From the NCBI RefSeq assembly GCF_000316605.1, contig NC_019683.1, positions 3,456,036-3,520,035 on the forward strand: 64,000 nucleotides of DNA, in the 5' to 3' direction. Below, one piece after another: positions 8,145 through 19,389 of the stretch. Source of the stretch: [Leptolyngbya] sp. PCC 7376 (GTDB taxonomy: Bacteria > Cyanobacteriota > Cyanobacteriia > Cyanobacteriales > MRBY01). The first letter of the stretch is position 1. Each line of letters opens with the position of its first letter. The translations under genes and the position numbers were made by a program. The notes under the pieces were generated by a model, which made no database searches, had not been told where the DNA came from, and saw only the letters and a list, made by a program, of their open reading frames with translations.

Positions 8145-8603
8145 TTATTCTAATAAATCTATCTGCCAATTCATGGCCTGAATTTTTGTGTCAAGTTCTC
8201 GATATTGCTTTGCTAATCTGTCAATTTGTTTTTGGGTTTCAGCGATATCAATAGTGCTACACATTTTGATTTCTGAACGACTATAGCGACTTTGGAGAGA
8301 TGATGCTGCCTCTACTAATGCATTTAGCATTTTCCGCCGCATCGATAAAACATCCCGTTTTGCTAAAGCATCTGATAATGTTAAATCTTCGCCAAAATTT
8401 GCTTGGGAATTAGTGCGATTAATCTGCTGGATTAATGTTTCTAGCTGTTTAAAAGACTCGTTTAGTTCGCGTAGTAAATCTTGAGGGTCTTCTGAAGGGA
8501 TTTCTCCCTCTTGGACTTTCGCAACATTGACCAAGCGTTGTCGCAACTGTGAGATTTTTGTTTGGCTATCAGCACGGAGGATTAATGCTTCAGCGAGTTT
8601 CAT
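8145..8603 (-). CDS. DIP1984 family protein (septicolysin-like)
   Basis: A 152-aa, all-helical protein starting MKLAEALILRADSQTKISQL. The pattern RAD-Q-I-QLR-RL, the conserved TN near residue 65, the LSDALAKRD segment and the C-terminal LDTKIQAMNWQIDLLE match what I remember of the DIP1984 family, whose members are about 150 aa and of unknown biochemical role. The sequence is full length with no signal peptide. It is separated from fmt by 88 bp on the same strand and could share its transcript. Family assignment is from memory of the consensus. Confidence 0.8.
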   Translation of the reverse strand: MKLAEALILRADSQTKISQLRQRLVNVAKVQEGEIPSEDPQDLLRELNESFKQLETLIQQINRTNSQANFGEDLTLSDALAKRDVLSMRRKMLNALVEAASSLQSRYSRSEIKMCSTIDIAETQKQIDRLAKQYRELDTKIQAMNWQIDLLE

Positions 8604-8691
8604 CGTAATCCTAAATTAAATGACCTAAGCCTATTAGAAATCAAAGAAAGATATTTTGATAAAATAGTTACAGAAATTGATACTTGATTCA

Positions 8692-9687
8692 CTAGTTTGA
8701 ATCGCCGATAATTTCACCTAGTTCAATGCGTTGTCCATTAACAAAATCCCAACCTGATTGGGCTTTTTTCCCAGCAGGTTGTACTTGTTTAAGCAAGATT
8801 AATCCATTCCCCGTTTGGACAATTGCACCAAGCTTTTTAACAATTGCCACGACTTGCCCTACATTGCCTTTATCCGGAGACACTGTTTTTAGTGCTTCAA
8901 ATTCCGCAGGGTATGCCTCAAAACATTCCGGTGTAATGGGTACTGTATCTAGTACCTTCAATTTTTGACCTCGAAATGTAGAAACGCAACCAGGATAAAA
9001 ACCCCTTACTTTATTGTGAAGGGCGATCGCCGACTGTTGCCAATCTAGAATAAAATCCTCTTTTGTGATTAAGGGTGCATACGTTGCTGCATCATGATCT
9101 TGAGCTTCTGGTTTAATTTCGTTTTTCTCTAATTTCAGTAGGGTTTCGACCAGCAATTCCGCACCAGAAGAAGCGAGCTGAACCGCTAAATCATGAGCAT
9201 TCATCCAGAGAGTAATCGGTGTAACTGCCTTAAGTAGCATTGCACCTGTGTCCATCCCCTCATCCATTAGCATTGTGGTCATGCCTGTTTCTGGTTCGCT
9301 ATTGACAATGCTCCATTGAATTGGTGCTGCACCACGATATTTCGGTAACAGAGAACCATGACCATTGACACAACCGAGACGCGGCATCTCCAAAATCCGC
9401 TTCGAGAGAATTTGACCATAGGCCACGACCGCAAAAATATCTGCATCTAAAGCTTCCAGCTCAGCTAATGTCTCGGAAGCTTTTTTAATGCGTTTCGGTT
9501 GCCATACCGGTAAATCACGGGCGATCGCCACCTTTTTTACAGCAGAAGGAATGAGCTTACTGCCTCTGCCCCGTCGCTTATCTGGTTGTGTTACTACTCC
9601 AATCACTTGAATCCCGGAATGATCTAGTAAACGTTCTAGGTATGGGACGGCAAATTGTGGAGTGCCAAAAAAGACAACTTTTAGCAT
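8692..9687 (-). CDS. fmt: Methionyl-tRNA formyltransferase
   Basis: A 331-aa protein that formylates the initiator Met-tRNA using 10-formyl-tetrahydrofolate. The N-terminal [20 protein letters not shown] and [20 protein letters not shown] are classic. The catalytic Asn and His lie in [19 protein letters not shown] and the catalytic Asp in [11 protein letters not shown]. The C-terminal OB-fold domain begins around residue 210 ([10 protein letters not shown]). The length matches bacterial Fmt. The usual partner def (peptide deformylase) is not adjacent. Confidence 0.97.
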   Translation of the reverse strand: MLKVVFFGTPQFAVPYLERLLDHSGIQVIGVVTQPDKRRGRGSKLIPSAVKKVAIARDLPVWQPKRIKKASETLAELEALDADIFAVVAYGQILSKRILEMPRLGCVNGHGSLLPKYRGAAPIQWSIVNSEPETGMTTMLMDEGMDTGAMLLKAVTPITLWMNAHDLAVQLASSGAELLVETLLKLEKNEIKPEAQDHDAATYAPLITKEDFILDWQQSAIALHNKVRGFYPGCVSTFRGQKLKVLDTVPITPECFEAYPAEFEALKTVSPDKGNVGQVVAIVKKLGAIVQTGNGLILLKQVQPAGKKAQSGWDFVNGQRIELGEIIGDSN

Positions 9688-9880
9688 CGAAACTTTAAAC
9701 TCAACTTGATTAAATATCAGAATACTGACTTATTAAATCATCTGGCTCCATCTGATAGCAAAAAATATTGATTCTTCATCAGGAAATTCATGGTGAACTT
9801 TCATGATTTTTAATATATGATCACTTTTTTTGCGAATTTTTTAAACTATAGACAAAGCAAAAATATGGCCATTGAAATTA

Positions 9881-10984
9881 ATGCCTAAAAGCAAATCAAA
9901 CCAGAATCTAATAAAAACCTGTTTAAACCTTATTAATTCTGTGGTCGGAGTCGCTTCCATTAGCAATCTAGATTTGAAAAGTATGTTTGCGGAGGTTTTC
10001 AAGCATCACTCAGATGAAGAAATAGAAGAATGTTTAACTATCGGAGTGAGTAATAATGTTTCTAAAATCGAAAAAGTTGAAACTGAGTACCCGCAACCAT
10101 GGTTATTTTCCCGTGCATTCCTCGGAAGTGGGATTTTATATCTTTTATTTTTGTTTGGATGGTTGCAATTTCAAAATATCTATTTAATTCCAGGTTTGAT
10201 TATTGTTGGATCATTCACAATACCTTTAGCAACCCTAGTCTTTTTCTTTGAATTAAATATCCGCAAAAATATTTCTTTGTATCAAGTTGCCAAATTATTC
10301 TTTGCGGGAGGAACCTTGGCGATTCTATCGTCACTCTTTTTGTTCAGTATCGTTGATGGTTTTGGTCTAGATGTACTAGGTGCTTCTATTGCTGGAGTCA
10401 TCGAAGAACCAGGCAAATTAATGGCACTTATACTGGTTGCCAATAATAAAAAATATCCATATATCCTTAATGGATTGCTCTTTGGAGCGGCCATTGGTGC
10501 TGGATTTGCTGCATTTGAATCGGCGGGCTATGCGTTCAGTATATTCTTAGGCTCTTTCTATGAAAGTCTACAAGAGCACTACTTTGACTTAGCTTGGATT
10601 AGCAATGCCATGTTGGAAAACATCACGATAAGAGGTTTGCTTGCTCCTTTTAGCCATATTGTCTGGACGTCGATCAGTAGTGCCGCAATCTGGAAGATTA
10701 AAAGGAATAATAAATTTAAAGCTTCGATGCTAAACCAATCTACTTTTATGAAAGTCTTTATGGCATCAGTCATTCTTCATATGCTTTGGAATAGTGGATT
10801 TCGACTTTTAGGAATAGACTGGTTAATGCAAATTGCTATTGGCTTAGTTGGTTGGTCAATCGTTTTTGGGATAGTGAACGAAGGATTAGTTCAAATAAAA
10901 AGAATAAAATATCCGCGAGCAGCATATTTAAAAAATAAACAAAGACGAGATGAACTAACAAAAAAGCAGAGTCAAGACACGTGA
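9881..10984 (+). CDS. PrsW-like intramembrane metalloprotease
   Basis: About 367 aa from ATG 9881; an in-frame TTG lies 9 bp upstream. After a soluble N-terminal region of about 75 residues there are eight or so hydrophobic segments. The PrsW signature is present: EEPGK (glutamates near residue 175), GFAAFESAGYAF (Glu near 213), a His in SHIVWTSISS (near 259) and HMLWN near residue 300. These are the putative metal and catalytic residues of the family, which cleaves membrane anti-sigma factors in Bacillus. The substrate here is unknown. The gene stands alone between fmt and chlB, which face the other way. Confidence 0.85.
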   Translation: MPKSKSNQNLIKTCLNLINSVVGVASISNLDLKSMFAEVFKHHSDEEIEECLTIGVSNNVSKIEKVETEYPQPWLFSRAFLGSGILYLLFLFGWLQFQNIYLIPGLIIVGSFTIPLATLVFFFELNIRKNISLYQVAKLFFAGGTLAILSSLFLFSIVDGFGLDVLGASIAGVIEEPGKLMALILVANNKKYPYILNGLLFGAAIGAGFAAFESAGYAFSIFLGSFYESLQEHYFDLAWISNAMLENITIRGLLAPFSHIVWTSISSAAIWKIKRNNKFKASMLNQSTFMKVFMASVILHMLWNSGFRLLGIDWLMQIAIGLVGWSIVFGIVNEGLVQIKRIKYPRAAYLKNKQRRDELTKKQSQDT

Positions 10985-11040
10985 TTACGATATCTTACCT
11001 CTGCTCCTATAATCTGCAGTTAGATTTTTGCTATTTTTGC

Positions 11041-12567
11041 CTATGCACCAACTGCTTCTTTGGCGGCATATAAGACCTCAAGGGAAATCTCAGCAAAGCC
11101 TCGTTCCCGAGCAAATTTTTCAGTATTGCGCTTCACTTTACCTCGCACAAATCCAGGAATTTTATTGAGTTGGCCTTGTGCTTCCGCAGTCCAGCTCAGA
11201 TCGCCATCTGCTGTCATGGTTTGGGTAATCACTTCTTTTGTATCGTGACCACCAAAGATTTCAAGGAGGTGATCCTCCATACCCAATGTGAAAGAATTAT
11301 AGACAAGGTCTGCCAATTGGTTTGTCCCTTCATACCCAAGGAATGGACGGTAGCCTACTGGGAAATTCTGAATGTGAATTGGTGCTGCAATCACGCCACA
11401 GGGAATATTTAGACGCTTGCCCACATGGCGTTCCATTTGCGTCCCGAAAATTGCTGCTGGTTCTAATCGGGCGATCGCATCAGCAATTTCCCCATGATCC
11501 TCACTAACAAGAATGTCATCACAATAATCGCCTACTTCTTGCCGGAACCAGTCCTCATCATATTTACAGTAAGTTCCCGCTAGAACGACATGGATACCCA
11601 TTTCCCGCGTGAGGATTTTCGTCATTGCTGCGGCATGGGTATTGTCCCCAAACACAACGGCTTTTTTCCCTGTTAAATTCTGGCAATCAATAGAGCGACT
11701 AAACCATGCTGCCTGGGAAACATAGAGTGTTTGCTCATCAATGAAATCTTCGTAATTAATCGCGACTCCGCGATCATTCAGTACCCGTTGAATACTGCGG
11801 ACACACTGTGCTGTTTCCACTACACCCATCGGCGTAATATCTACATAGGGCATTCCAAATTCTTCTTCTAGATATTTCGCCGTTCCATGGCCCAGTTCAC
11901 GGTAAGGAATAAAGTTAAACCAAGCTTTTGGCAACTTTTTCAAATCATGAACAGAAGCTTTATCCGGAATCACAAGATTAACTTCAATGCCTAAATCAGC
12001 CATCAGTTTTCTCAGCTCACGGATGTCGTGATTGTTATGAAAACCGAGTGTTGAAATACCAATAATATTGACGGAAGGATTTTCCGTTTTTTCTGTGTCT
12101 AAATCTTCTTTTTTCCGCGCTTTTTTAATGTAATACTCAACAATTTGCTGCAATGTACGGTCGGCAGCTTGCAACTCATTGACTCGATAGTGGTTAACAT
12201 CGGCTAAAAGCACATCTCCTTTGGCATCGAGCTGAGCACGAGAAACAAAATTTTCAAGATCTTCTTGCAAAATACTAGACGTACAGGTGGGGGTGAGGAC
12301 AATAAGATCTGGACGTTCTTCTCGATCTTTTCTGACAATATTATCGACAACCTTCTCTTGGGAACCACGCGCCAAAACATTCCGGTCAACAATACTTGCT
12401 GTCACAGGCGTAAAGTCTTTTTCCCGCTCCAACATTGATCGCATCACATTAAAATAATCATCGCCTAATGGTGCGTGCATAATTGCATGAACATTCTTAA
12501 AAGAACTGGCAACCCTTAAAGTCCCAATATGAGCAGGACCAGCGTACATCCAATAGGCGAGTTTCAT
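11041..12567 (-). CDS. chlB: Light-independent protochlorophyllide reductase subunit B
   Basis: A 508-aa subunit of the nitrogenase-like dark-operative protochlorophyllide reductase (ChlL2-(ChlN-ChlB)2), which makes chlorophyllide a without light. The N-terminus [20 protein letters not shown] is diagnostic. Asp36 in HAPLGDDYF is the residue known to supply the unusual aspartate ligand to the [4Fe-4S] cluster shared with ChlN. The segment [13 protein letters not shown] is also typical, and the C-terminal domain (residues about 455-500) is present. chlL and chlN are not adjacent, so chlB is unlinked here, as often in cyanobacteria. The 283 bp upstream should carry its promoter; I see no clear operator. 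Confidence 0.98.
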   Translation of the reverse strand: MKLAYWMYAGPAHIGTLRVASSFKNVHAIMHAPLGDDYFNVMRSMLEREKDFTPVTASIVDRNVLARGSQEKVVDNIVRKDREERPDLIVLTPTCTSSILQEDLENFVSRAQLDAKGDVLLADVNHYRVNELQAADRTLQQIVEYYIKKARKKEDLDTEKTENPSVNIIGISTLGFHNNHDIRELRKLMADLGIEVNLVIPDKASVHDLKKLPKAWFNFIPYRELGHGTAKYLEEEFGMPYVDITPMGVVETAQCVRSIQRVLNDRGVAINYEDFIDEQTLYVSQAAWFSRSIDCQNLTGKKAVVFGDNTHAAAMTKILTREMGIHVVLAGTYCKYDEDWFRQEVGDYCDDILVSEDHGEIADAIARLEPAAIFGTQMERHVGKRLNIPCGVIAAPIHIQNFPVGYRPFLGYEGTNQLADLVYNSFTLGMEDHLLEIFGGHDTKEVITQTMTADGDLSWTAEAQGQLNKIPGFVRGKVKRNTEKFARERGFAEISLEVLYAAKEAVGA

Positions 12568-12850
12568 AAGGCATTATTCCCGATTAAGGGAACCAAAAAT
12601 CTTTTGCTATGCCGGCATTTTCCCAAACAATAACTATCTGCTTTCGCCCTAACAATAAAAGTAAACATTAGCCCTATGGCTATAGGTATTTACGCTGGGT
12701 TTTCTCTCGGTGAATATTACAAAAGAACAATCTTGGTAAAGTTTGCACATTATCTAAACTTCATGAATAAATAATGATCTAGCAGAGTATTTTTACTCAA
12801 TTAAAATTGCTACTAGGTAACTGTAATTTAAAGAGTAGTGATGAAATGTT

Positions 12851-13624
12851 CTATCGGTTTTGCCGCTGGGCTTCGTAGAGTAATAGAGAACAGGCGATCG
12901 CCGCGTTGAGAGATTCCACGCCTTGCGCCATCGGAATCGTCACTTGTTCATCTGCAAGACTAGCAATTTCGTCTGATAGTCCTGCTCCTTCATTACCTAG
13001 CAAAATCAAGCTCGGACGCCTCCAATCCACATCCCAAAAGGTTTTTGATGCGTTGGGCAGGGTAGCGATCGCCTGCATTCCTTGTTGACGATAAGTCTGA
13101 ATTTGCGCCGCAAAATCTGAGCATACAATTGTCGGCGTTTGAAACCATGCTCCCACTGATGCCCGCAAAACCTTTGGATTCTCAGGATTTACGCTGTCAG
13201 GACTTAGTAGCAACGCATCCACAGAAGTTGCGGCTGCTGTCCGAATAATTGTCCCCAAATTCCCTGGATCTTGGAGCCGTTCAATCGCAACACCTAATTG
13301 CAACATTGCTGGGGGGTGTCGCTGAACTAAAGCACTCTGAAAACTGGCAACAATGCCATCCGGGTTTACCGTCGTCGCGACTTTTTGCAAAAGTTCCGGT
13401 GAAACTAATTCGAGGCGATCGCCCGTTAACTTTTGCCGTAAACCTGGATATCTTTCTGCCCAAGCTTCCGTAAACAGAACCGTCGAAAATGCGAGATTAT
13501 TGGCGATCGCTGCCTCTACTAAATTTGTTCCCTCTAGAAGGCAAAGACCCCGTAGTCGCCTCTCGCGGCTCTTTTGTAACTTACGAAAGTCCTTAATCAG
13601 AGGATTTTGTAAACTCGTTAGCAT
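12851..13624 (-). CDS. TrmH/SpoU family RNA 2'-O-methyltransferase
   Basis: A 257-aa SPOUT-class methyltransferase. The N-terminal substrate-binding domain (residues 1-100, MLTSLQNPLIKDFRKLQ) is followed by the catalytic knot with motif 1 (LQDPGNLGTIIRTAAATS), motif 2 (LLGNEGAGLSDEI) and motif 3 (VESLNAAIACSLLLYE). These bind S-adenosylmethionine and methylate a ribose in rRNA or tRNA. The exact target cannot be read from the sequence; many such proteins are 23S rRNA methyltransferases. It is a single gene, with tRNA-Leu about 100 bp upstream on the same strand. Confidence 0.92.
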   Translation of the reverse strand: MLTSLQNPLIKDFRKLQKSRERRLRGLCLLEGTNLVEAAIANNLAFSTVLFTEAWAERYPGLRQKLTGDRLELVSPELLQKVATTVNPDGIVASFQSALVQRHPPAMLQLGVAIERLQDPGNLGTIIRTAAATSVDALLLSPDSVNPENPKVLRASVGAWFQTPTIVCSDFAAQIQTYRQQGMQAIATLPNASKTFWDVDWRRPSLILLGNEGAGLSDEIASLADEQVTIPMAQGVESLNAAIACSLLLYEAQRQNR

Positions 13625-13728
13625 TTTTATTGAAACTTTTACCCTACGATAACCTTCAATCAGTTTGGCTTACGACTTGTCCTCGTAAACCTCGATCTCA
13701 GCTCAACACAAGGGCTAACAATGCTTTA

Positions 13729-13813
13729 TGCGGAACGCGAGACTTGAACTCGCACAGGATTAATTCCCACTAGAATCTGAATCTAGCGCGTCTACCAATT
13801 CCGCCAGTCCCGC
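13729..13813 (-). tRNA. tRNA-Leu (anticodon CAG)
   Basis: On the minus strand the acceptor GCGGGAC pairs with GTTCCGC, with one G-U pair and discriminator A. The D-arm, an anticodon stem CTAGA/TCTAG enclosing TTCAGAT (anticodon CAG), a long class II variable arm and the T-arm GAGTTCAAGTCTC are all present. The 3' CCA is not encoded. Confidence 0.96.
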
Positions 13814-14013
13814 AGGCGCAAATTTAATCACACAATCACCCATTATGTTCGGCTTTTCTATAAACGTCAAGACTATTGCTAAAAGATTATCAATTTCCTG
13901 AATAGCCATTCAGAACGGTGAACGAACAGCTGTGATTAAAACCAGTGAGATCACACTTATTCATGTAGAATCAAAACGAAATTTTGACAAATTTCCACAT
14001 TTCCCCTAATTCC

Positions 14014-15360
14014 ATGGTGGAGGATCGACCCATTAACATTTCTGCTCCCGTCAACGCACAAACCGAAGCTCCTGAGAAATCTGAAACAGTTCTAAAAATC
14101 GAAGGTGGACACTCCCTAAGTGGAGAAGTTCGGATTAGCGGGGCGAAAAATTCCGCCCTCGCAATCATGGCTGGCACCATTCTCTGTAGTGATGAATGTC
14201 GCCTCACGAACATTCCAGATCTCGCTGATATTAAGCGAATGAGTGAGGTAATTCGAGCGTTAGGCGTTGGGATTACAGCAAGCCCCGGAACCCTTGATTT
14301 TGATGCAAGACATTTAAGCACTTCTGAAGCTCCCTACGATCTCGTCTCAAAGTTGCGAGCCAGCTTTTTCATTATTGGCCCTCTACTCGCCAGAATGGGT
14401 GAAGCTCAGGTTCCTCTGCCGGGTGGCTGTGCGATCGGTGCGCGTCCTGTTGATCTCCATGTTCGTGGTTTGCGGGCAATGGGTGCAGAAGTCATTATTG
14501 AACATGGTGTCGTTCACGCAACGGTTAAGGGCAGTCGCCGTAAACTCAAAGGCGCAAAAATCTACTTAGATTACCCTAGCGTTGGTGCGACTGAAACTTT
14601 GATGATGGCGGCGACCCTCGCTGAAGGCCAAACCATCATTGAAAATGCAGCACAAGAGCCTGAAGTTGTTGACCTTGCAGATTTTTGCCGCTCCATGGGC
14701 GCAACAATTATCGGTGACGGCAGCAACAAAATTGTCATTCAAGGATGCGATCGCCTCCACAGCACAGATTACCCAATCATCCCAGACCGCATTGAAGCAG
14801 GTACATTCCTCGTTGCTGGTGCGATTACTCAGTCTGCCTTCAGTATTTTCCCTGTCATTCCTGCTCACCTCCTTCCCGTCATTGCGAAGCTTAAAGAGAC
14901 AGGCACAAACGTAATTGAAGAGGCTCCAAATCGTCTCCGTTTACAACCCCAAGGATTACGCGCTACAGATATTGAGACCCTCCCTTATCCTGGCTTCCCC
15001 ACAGATATGCAGGCGCAATTCATGGCGTTATTAACCCTCTGTGAAGGCAGTAGTGTTGTCACTGAAACAGTATTTGAAAACCGGATGCACCACGTTGCAG
15101 AATTGAGTCGTATGGGTGCTGCAATCAAGATTAAAGGCAACAATGCAATTATTAGCGGTGTTCCTTTCCTCTCTGGTGCTCCTGTAATGGCTACAGATTT
15201 ACGAGCTTCGGCTGCATTGGTCTTGGCTGGTCTTGCCGCAGAAGGCACAACCACCATGCATGGCATTCATCACATGGATCGTGGTTATGATGACCTCGAA
15301 GGTAAATTCAAGGCATTAGGTGCGAAGATCGAGCGTTTGACTGCTATTGAAACTGAATAG
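14014..15360 (+). CDS. murA: UDP-N-acetylglucosamine 1-carboxyvinyltransferase
   Basis: MurA catalyses the first committed step of peptidoglycan synthesis, transferring enolpyruvate from PEP to UDP-GlcNAc in the cytoplasm. It is about 448 aa from ATG 14014; a TTG at 13984 would add ten poorly conserved residues. The conserved core starts at [20 protein letters not shown]. The catalytic Cys lies in [16 protein letters not shown]. The UDP-sugar-binding Asp region ([16 protein letters not shown]) and the C-terminal [15 protein letters not shown] are intact. A strong intrinsic terminator follows. Confidence 0.97.
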   Translation: MVEDRPINISAPVNAQTEAPEKSETVLKIEGGHSLSGEVRISGAKNSALAIMAGTILCSDECRLTNIPDLADIKRMSEVIRALGVGITASPGTLDFDARHLSTSEAPYDLVSKLRASFFIIGPLLARMGEAQVPLPGGCAIGARPVDLHVRGLRAMGAEVIIEHGVVHATVKGSRRKLKGAKIYLDYPSVGATETLMMAATLAEGQTIIENAAQEPEVVDLADFCRSMGATIIGDGSNKIVIQGCDRLHSTDYPIIPDRIEAGTFLVAGAITQSAFSIFPVIPAHLLPVIAKLKETGTNVIEEAPNRLRLQPQGLRATDIETLPYPGFPTDMQAQFMALLTLCEGSSVVTETVFENRMHHVAELSRMGAAIKIKGNNAIISGVPFLSGAPVMATDLRASAALVLAGLAAEGTTTMHGIHHMDRGYDDLEGKFKALGAKIERLTAIETE

Positions 15361-15411
15361 AAATTAGGCGGTTTTGAGAAATCAATACTGCCCATAATTG
15401 ACGATTCTCCC

Positions 15412-15444
15412 AAGCCATTGAAGTTAAATTCGGTGGCTTTTTTT
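15412..15444 (+). terminator. Intrinsic terminator of murA
   Basis: An 11-bp stem (AAGCCATTGAA pairing with TTCGGTGGCTT, two G-U pairs) with a 6-nt loop, followed directly by a run of T. It lies about 50 bp downstream of the murA stop. Confidence 0.8.
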
Positions 15445-15485
15445 ATTGAAATGAGATGTAAGTCATTACGTTATCTGGAGTGATC

Positions 15486-16391
15486 TGACCTCTTGCAAAA
15501 GGGGTGAGAGTAGGTAAAAAAGAGGAAAGTAACAGAGCCATAGCGATAGAAATGCCAACTTACGAACAGCTCCAACATTTATCTCCAGAACAATTCAGGA
15601 GAGCCTGTGGAGTTAAGCTTCAGACTTTCAATCGTCTGGTAGAAGTCCTAGCAGAAGCTAAAGCAAAGCAAAAACCCGGTCGTCCCAGTGTTTTATCCCT
15701 GGAAAATCAGTTACTCCTCACCTTGGAATATCTGAGGGAATATCGCACTTATTTTCCTATCGCTCAATCATGGGGCATTCATGAATCAACAGTTTGTCGC
15801 ATGGTGCAAAAAACAGAGAATACACTCATCAAAGAAACCGATTGCCACTGACCCGGCATGAAACAGCTCCATGGTTCAGAAGAGTTATCTCTAACAGTAG
15901 TGGCGATGGATGCCACAGAACAGGCGATTGAAAAGCCCAAAAAAACAACATCTTTACTACTCAGGAAAAAAAAAGCACCATTCCCTTAAAGCTCAAATAG
16001 TTATTGCTTGGCAGTGGGCACAGATTATCTGTTGTGACTGTGAGAAAGGTAGCACCCATGACTTCAAACTACTCAAAAAGAGTAGAGTGCATTTTCAGCA
16101 GGGACAACTCTGCCTTGCCGACGCTGGATATCAAGGTATACACAAGCGGCATCAGCGGAGTCACACTCCTCAAAAGAAGCCTAAAGGAGGAGAGTTGACT
16201 GCGGAACAGAAACAGGAGAATCAGCTCTTCGCAGCTCAAAGAATCATCATTGAGATGGTATTCAGAATGCTCAAAAGATTCCGCCTCTTATCCAGTCGAT
16301 ATCGTAACCGCCGTCGGAGATGGGGATTAAGACTTAATCTCATTGCTGGTCTCTACAATTTTGAATTGCCATAACCTTTTGCAAGAGGTCA
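15486..16391 (+). mobile_element. IS5-family-like insertion sequence, decayed
   Basis: A 906-bp element bounded by a perfect 17-bp inverted repeat: TGACCTCTTGCAAAAGG at 15486-15502 and its exact complement at 16375-16391. It encloses one transposase reading frame broken by a stop and a frameshift. No matching direct repeat was visible in the flanking bases (GATC on the left, ACTA on the right). The identical ends suggest recent arrival or maintenance by related copies, although the gene is broken. Confidence 0.85.
15552..16374 (+). pseudogene. IS5-family (HTH_Tnp_4/DDE_Tnp_4 type) transposase, interrupted
   Basis: The N-terminal half (MPTYEQLQHLSPEQFRRACG) carries the helix-turn-helix region (FPIAQSWGIHESTVCRMVQK). 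An in-frame TGA at 15849 stops it. The same frame then continues with the first catalytic region (VVAMDATEQAIEKPKK) until an A7 run at about 15948. From there the protein continues in the next frame with HLYYSGKKKHHSLKAQIV, LADAGYQGIHKRH and the C-terminal IIIEMVFRMLKRFRLLSSRY. Restoring a full protein needs the TGA to be read through (probably from TGG) and a one-base correction in the A run. The needed shift is +1, unlike the usual -1 programmed slip, so decay is more likely than recoding. Confidence 0.8.
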
Positions 16392-16430
16392 ACTATTCAT
16401 TTTTGATTAATCAACCAGTTAAATATTTGA

Positions 16431-16736
16431 TTAATCAAATTCAATCTCTTCATACTGTTCAGTCCATTGGATTACTTGACCCAAATTGAACTTGTGCTTA
16501 TTTCGGTAGAATAAACCACCGTTTCTGCAAGGGCTATTGTGAAGCCTTTCATCATTTAAGAGTTCTTCAATGAGAGAGTTGAATTTGGATGGCGCTGAGA
16601 TACACAAGAGTTCCTCTATAAGTTTCATGGGCATACTCTCTGTCCCAAACGACATCAACACCAAGCAACCCTGTACCGCGCCCATGTGAGACAGATTTTG
16701 CGCCATGTGGTTTGTGCCCTTCCCCAATGGGTAGTC
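16431..16736 (-). pseudogene. Possible 3' remnant of an unknown gene abutting the IS1-like element
   Basis: An open frame enters from the IS1-like element and continues for about 100 codons outside it (HMAQNLSHMGAVQGCLVLMS ... QWTEQYEEIEFD) to a stop at 16431. It has a protein-like composition but belongs to no family I recognise. On the far side of the element, a minus-strand ATG near 17542 opens the short peptide MTVKNHHLTILK, which could be the severed start. No target duplication joins the two flanks, so this link is speculative. Confidence 0.35.
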
Positions 16737-17511
16737 GGTAGTCCTAACGAGATAAGGATGCGTTGTAGTGATGGACAAAAAGCCAGACAGCTCCGATATG
16801 GTTCTCTACTTTCTTGGAGAAAGACAACGTTTTGCTGACCAGATGTAAAACTCTCTGACGTAAAGTACAGTTGAAACGCTCGATAGAGCTGGCTTTACCA
16901 GTCTCTTTACCCATAGCCTTATGACGTTTGTCCGAGAATACCATGCCATAGGCTTGCCAAAAGTCCGTATAAGCCACAGCACATTGACGATAGACCGGAG
17001 GTAAAGATGCCCATAACTGTCTTGCCCCAAACTCGTCATGAGCTCCCACATAAAGTCCAACAATTTCACTGGTATCGATATCCAATGCCAACCAAATCTA
17101 GTATTTTTGCTGTTTGTTACTGACGAAAGACCACATTTCATCGCATTGAACTATCAATCGCCTTTTTTTTCGATGACACATTCACTTGTTTCGGTATGGC
17201 TTCATATTTTTGATTGACATAGTTCTGTCGCCAAAGCTCTGAAACATCACAAACTCTAGCAATACCAGCCAGAGGAATCTTTTCCAAGAGTAGCTTGTCA
17301 ATGAATTGCTTGGTTTCAGCAGAGCTGATTTTCTGTTGAGGATTTTCGACAAATTGTCTACCACAGTCACGACATCTATGGTTTTGCTTGCCGTTATGGA
17401 TACGACCATTTTTAACGACATTAGTAGACTGACAGTTTGGGCAATGGGGCATTCTCGTGAGGACTTTTTTCTTGCTCCTTTCTCTCTCATCCTTACACTT
17501 TTAGGACTACC
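16737..17511 (-). mobile_element. IS1-family-like insertion sequence, inactive copy
   Basis: A 775-bp element with imperfect 24-bp inverted ends. Both begin GGTAGTCCTAA and share TAAGGATG, with five mismatches between. Inside are InsA-like and InsB-like frames on the minus strand, both lesioned. No 8-9 bp target duplication is visible (flanks GGGTAGTC and ACTTTAGA), suggesting later rearrangement. It differs in its ends and sequence from the IS1-like copy at 31683-32477, so they are separate lineages. Confidence 0.8.
16744..17452 (-). pseudogene. IS1-family transposase (InsA/InsB), broken
   Basis: InsA (17452-17138) begins with the zinc-finger motif CPNCQSTNVVKNGRI and CRDCGRQF. InsB continues as CDEMWSFVSNKQQKY, hits a TAG at about 17100 where the related copy has Trp, then resumes as IWLALDIDTSEIVGLYVGAH, LPPVYRQCAVAYTDFWQAYG and KETGKASSIERFNCTLRQR. 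The A8 run at the InsA-InsB junction (about 17162-17169) is one base out of register for a productive -1 slip, which would reach TGA at once. Two independent lesions mean no full transposase can be made. Confidence 0.82.
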
Positions 17512-17571
17512 ACTTTAGAATCGTGAGATGATGATTCTTGACTGTCATCAGTGAACTTTCTAAGAATTTAA

Positions 17572-17703
17572 GAGGATGTCTGAAAAGTCTTTATGTTCGA
17601 TAAATACTGCGTAAATTCCGCCAGGTTGATCGCCTGAAGTGCTTATTTTTACGTGCAACTCATTTCGACAAAAGTTACAGTCAGACCCTTTTCAGACATC
17701 CTC
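17572..17703. repeat. MITE candidate (132 bp, TAA target duplication)
   Basis: The perfect terminal inverted repeats GAGGATGTCTGAAAAG (from 17572) and CTTTTCAGACATCCTC (to 17703) bound 132 bp with no coding capacity. The flanking trinucleotide TAA occurs directly on both sides (17569-17571 and 17704-17706), consistent with a TNA-type target duplication. The shared bases let the repeat read as 17 bp. It is probably a non-autonomous derivative of an IS5-type element; no autonomous parent with these ends is in the window. Confidence 0.72.
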
Positions 17704-17735
17704 TAAGGTTGGTTAACAATGGAACCAAAAATCAC

Positions 17736-17769
17736 ACTAGGGTATATTCATTAAAAAACATACCCTAGT
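17736..17769 (-). terminator. Terminator of thiC
   Basis: Perfect 10-bp arms ACTAGGGTAT (17736-17745) and ATACCCTAGT (17760-17769), followed on the minus strand by GTGATTTTT. It lies just downstream of the thiC stop. Confidence 0.65.
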
Positions 17770-17781
17770 AAACAGTAAAAA

Positions 17782-19272
<1,491 letters not shown>

Positions 19273-19389
19273 TCAGGTTTAGATTTTAGCATCACTTTTT
19301 TGGTTGAACCTTGTACTTATTTGTCGTGATGTTTCTAAAGTAATGAAAACGCTGATGACAATAAAAAGATGAGCTGTAATCTTGCCGAA

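Noticed and set aside
15940-15956. A7 run in the IS5-like transposase as a programmed frameshift site
   Set aside because: Joining the two halves needs +1, not the -1 typical of this family, and an upstream in-frame stop is also present, so decay is the simpler explanation.
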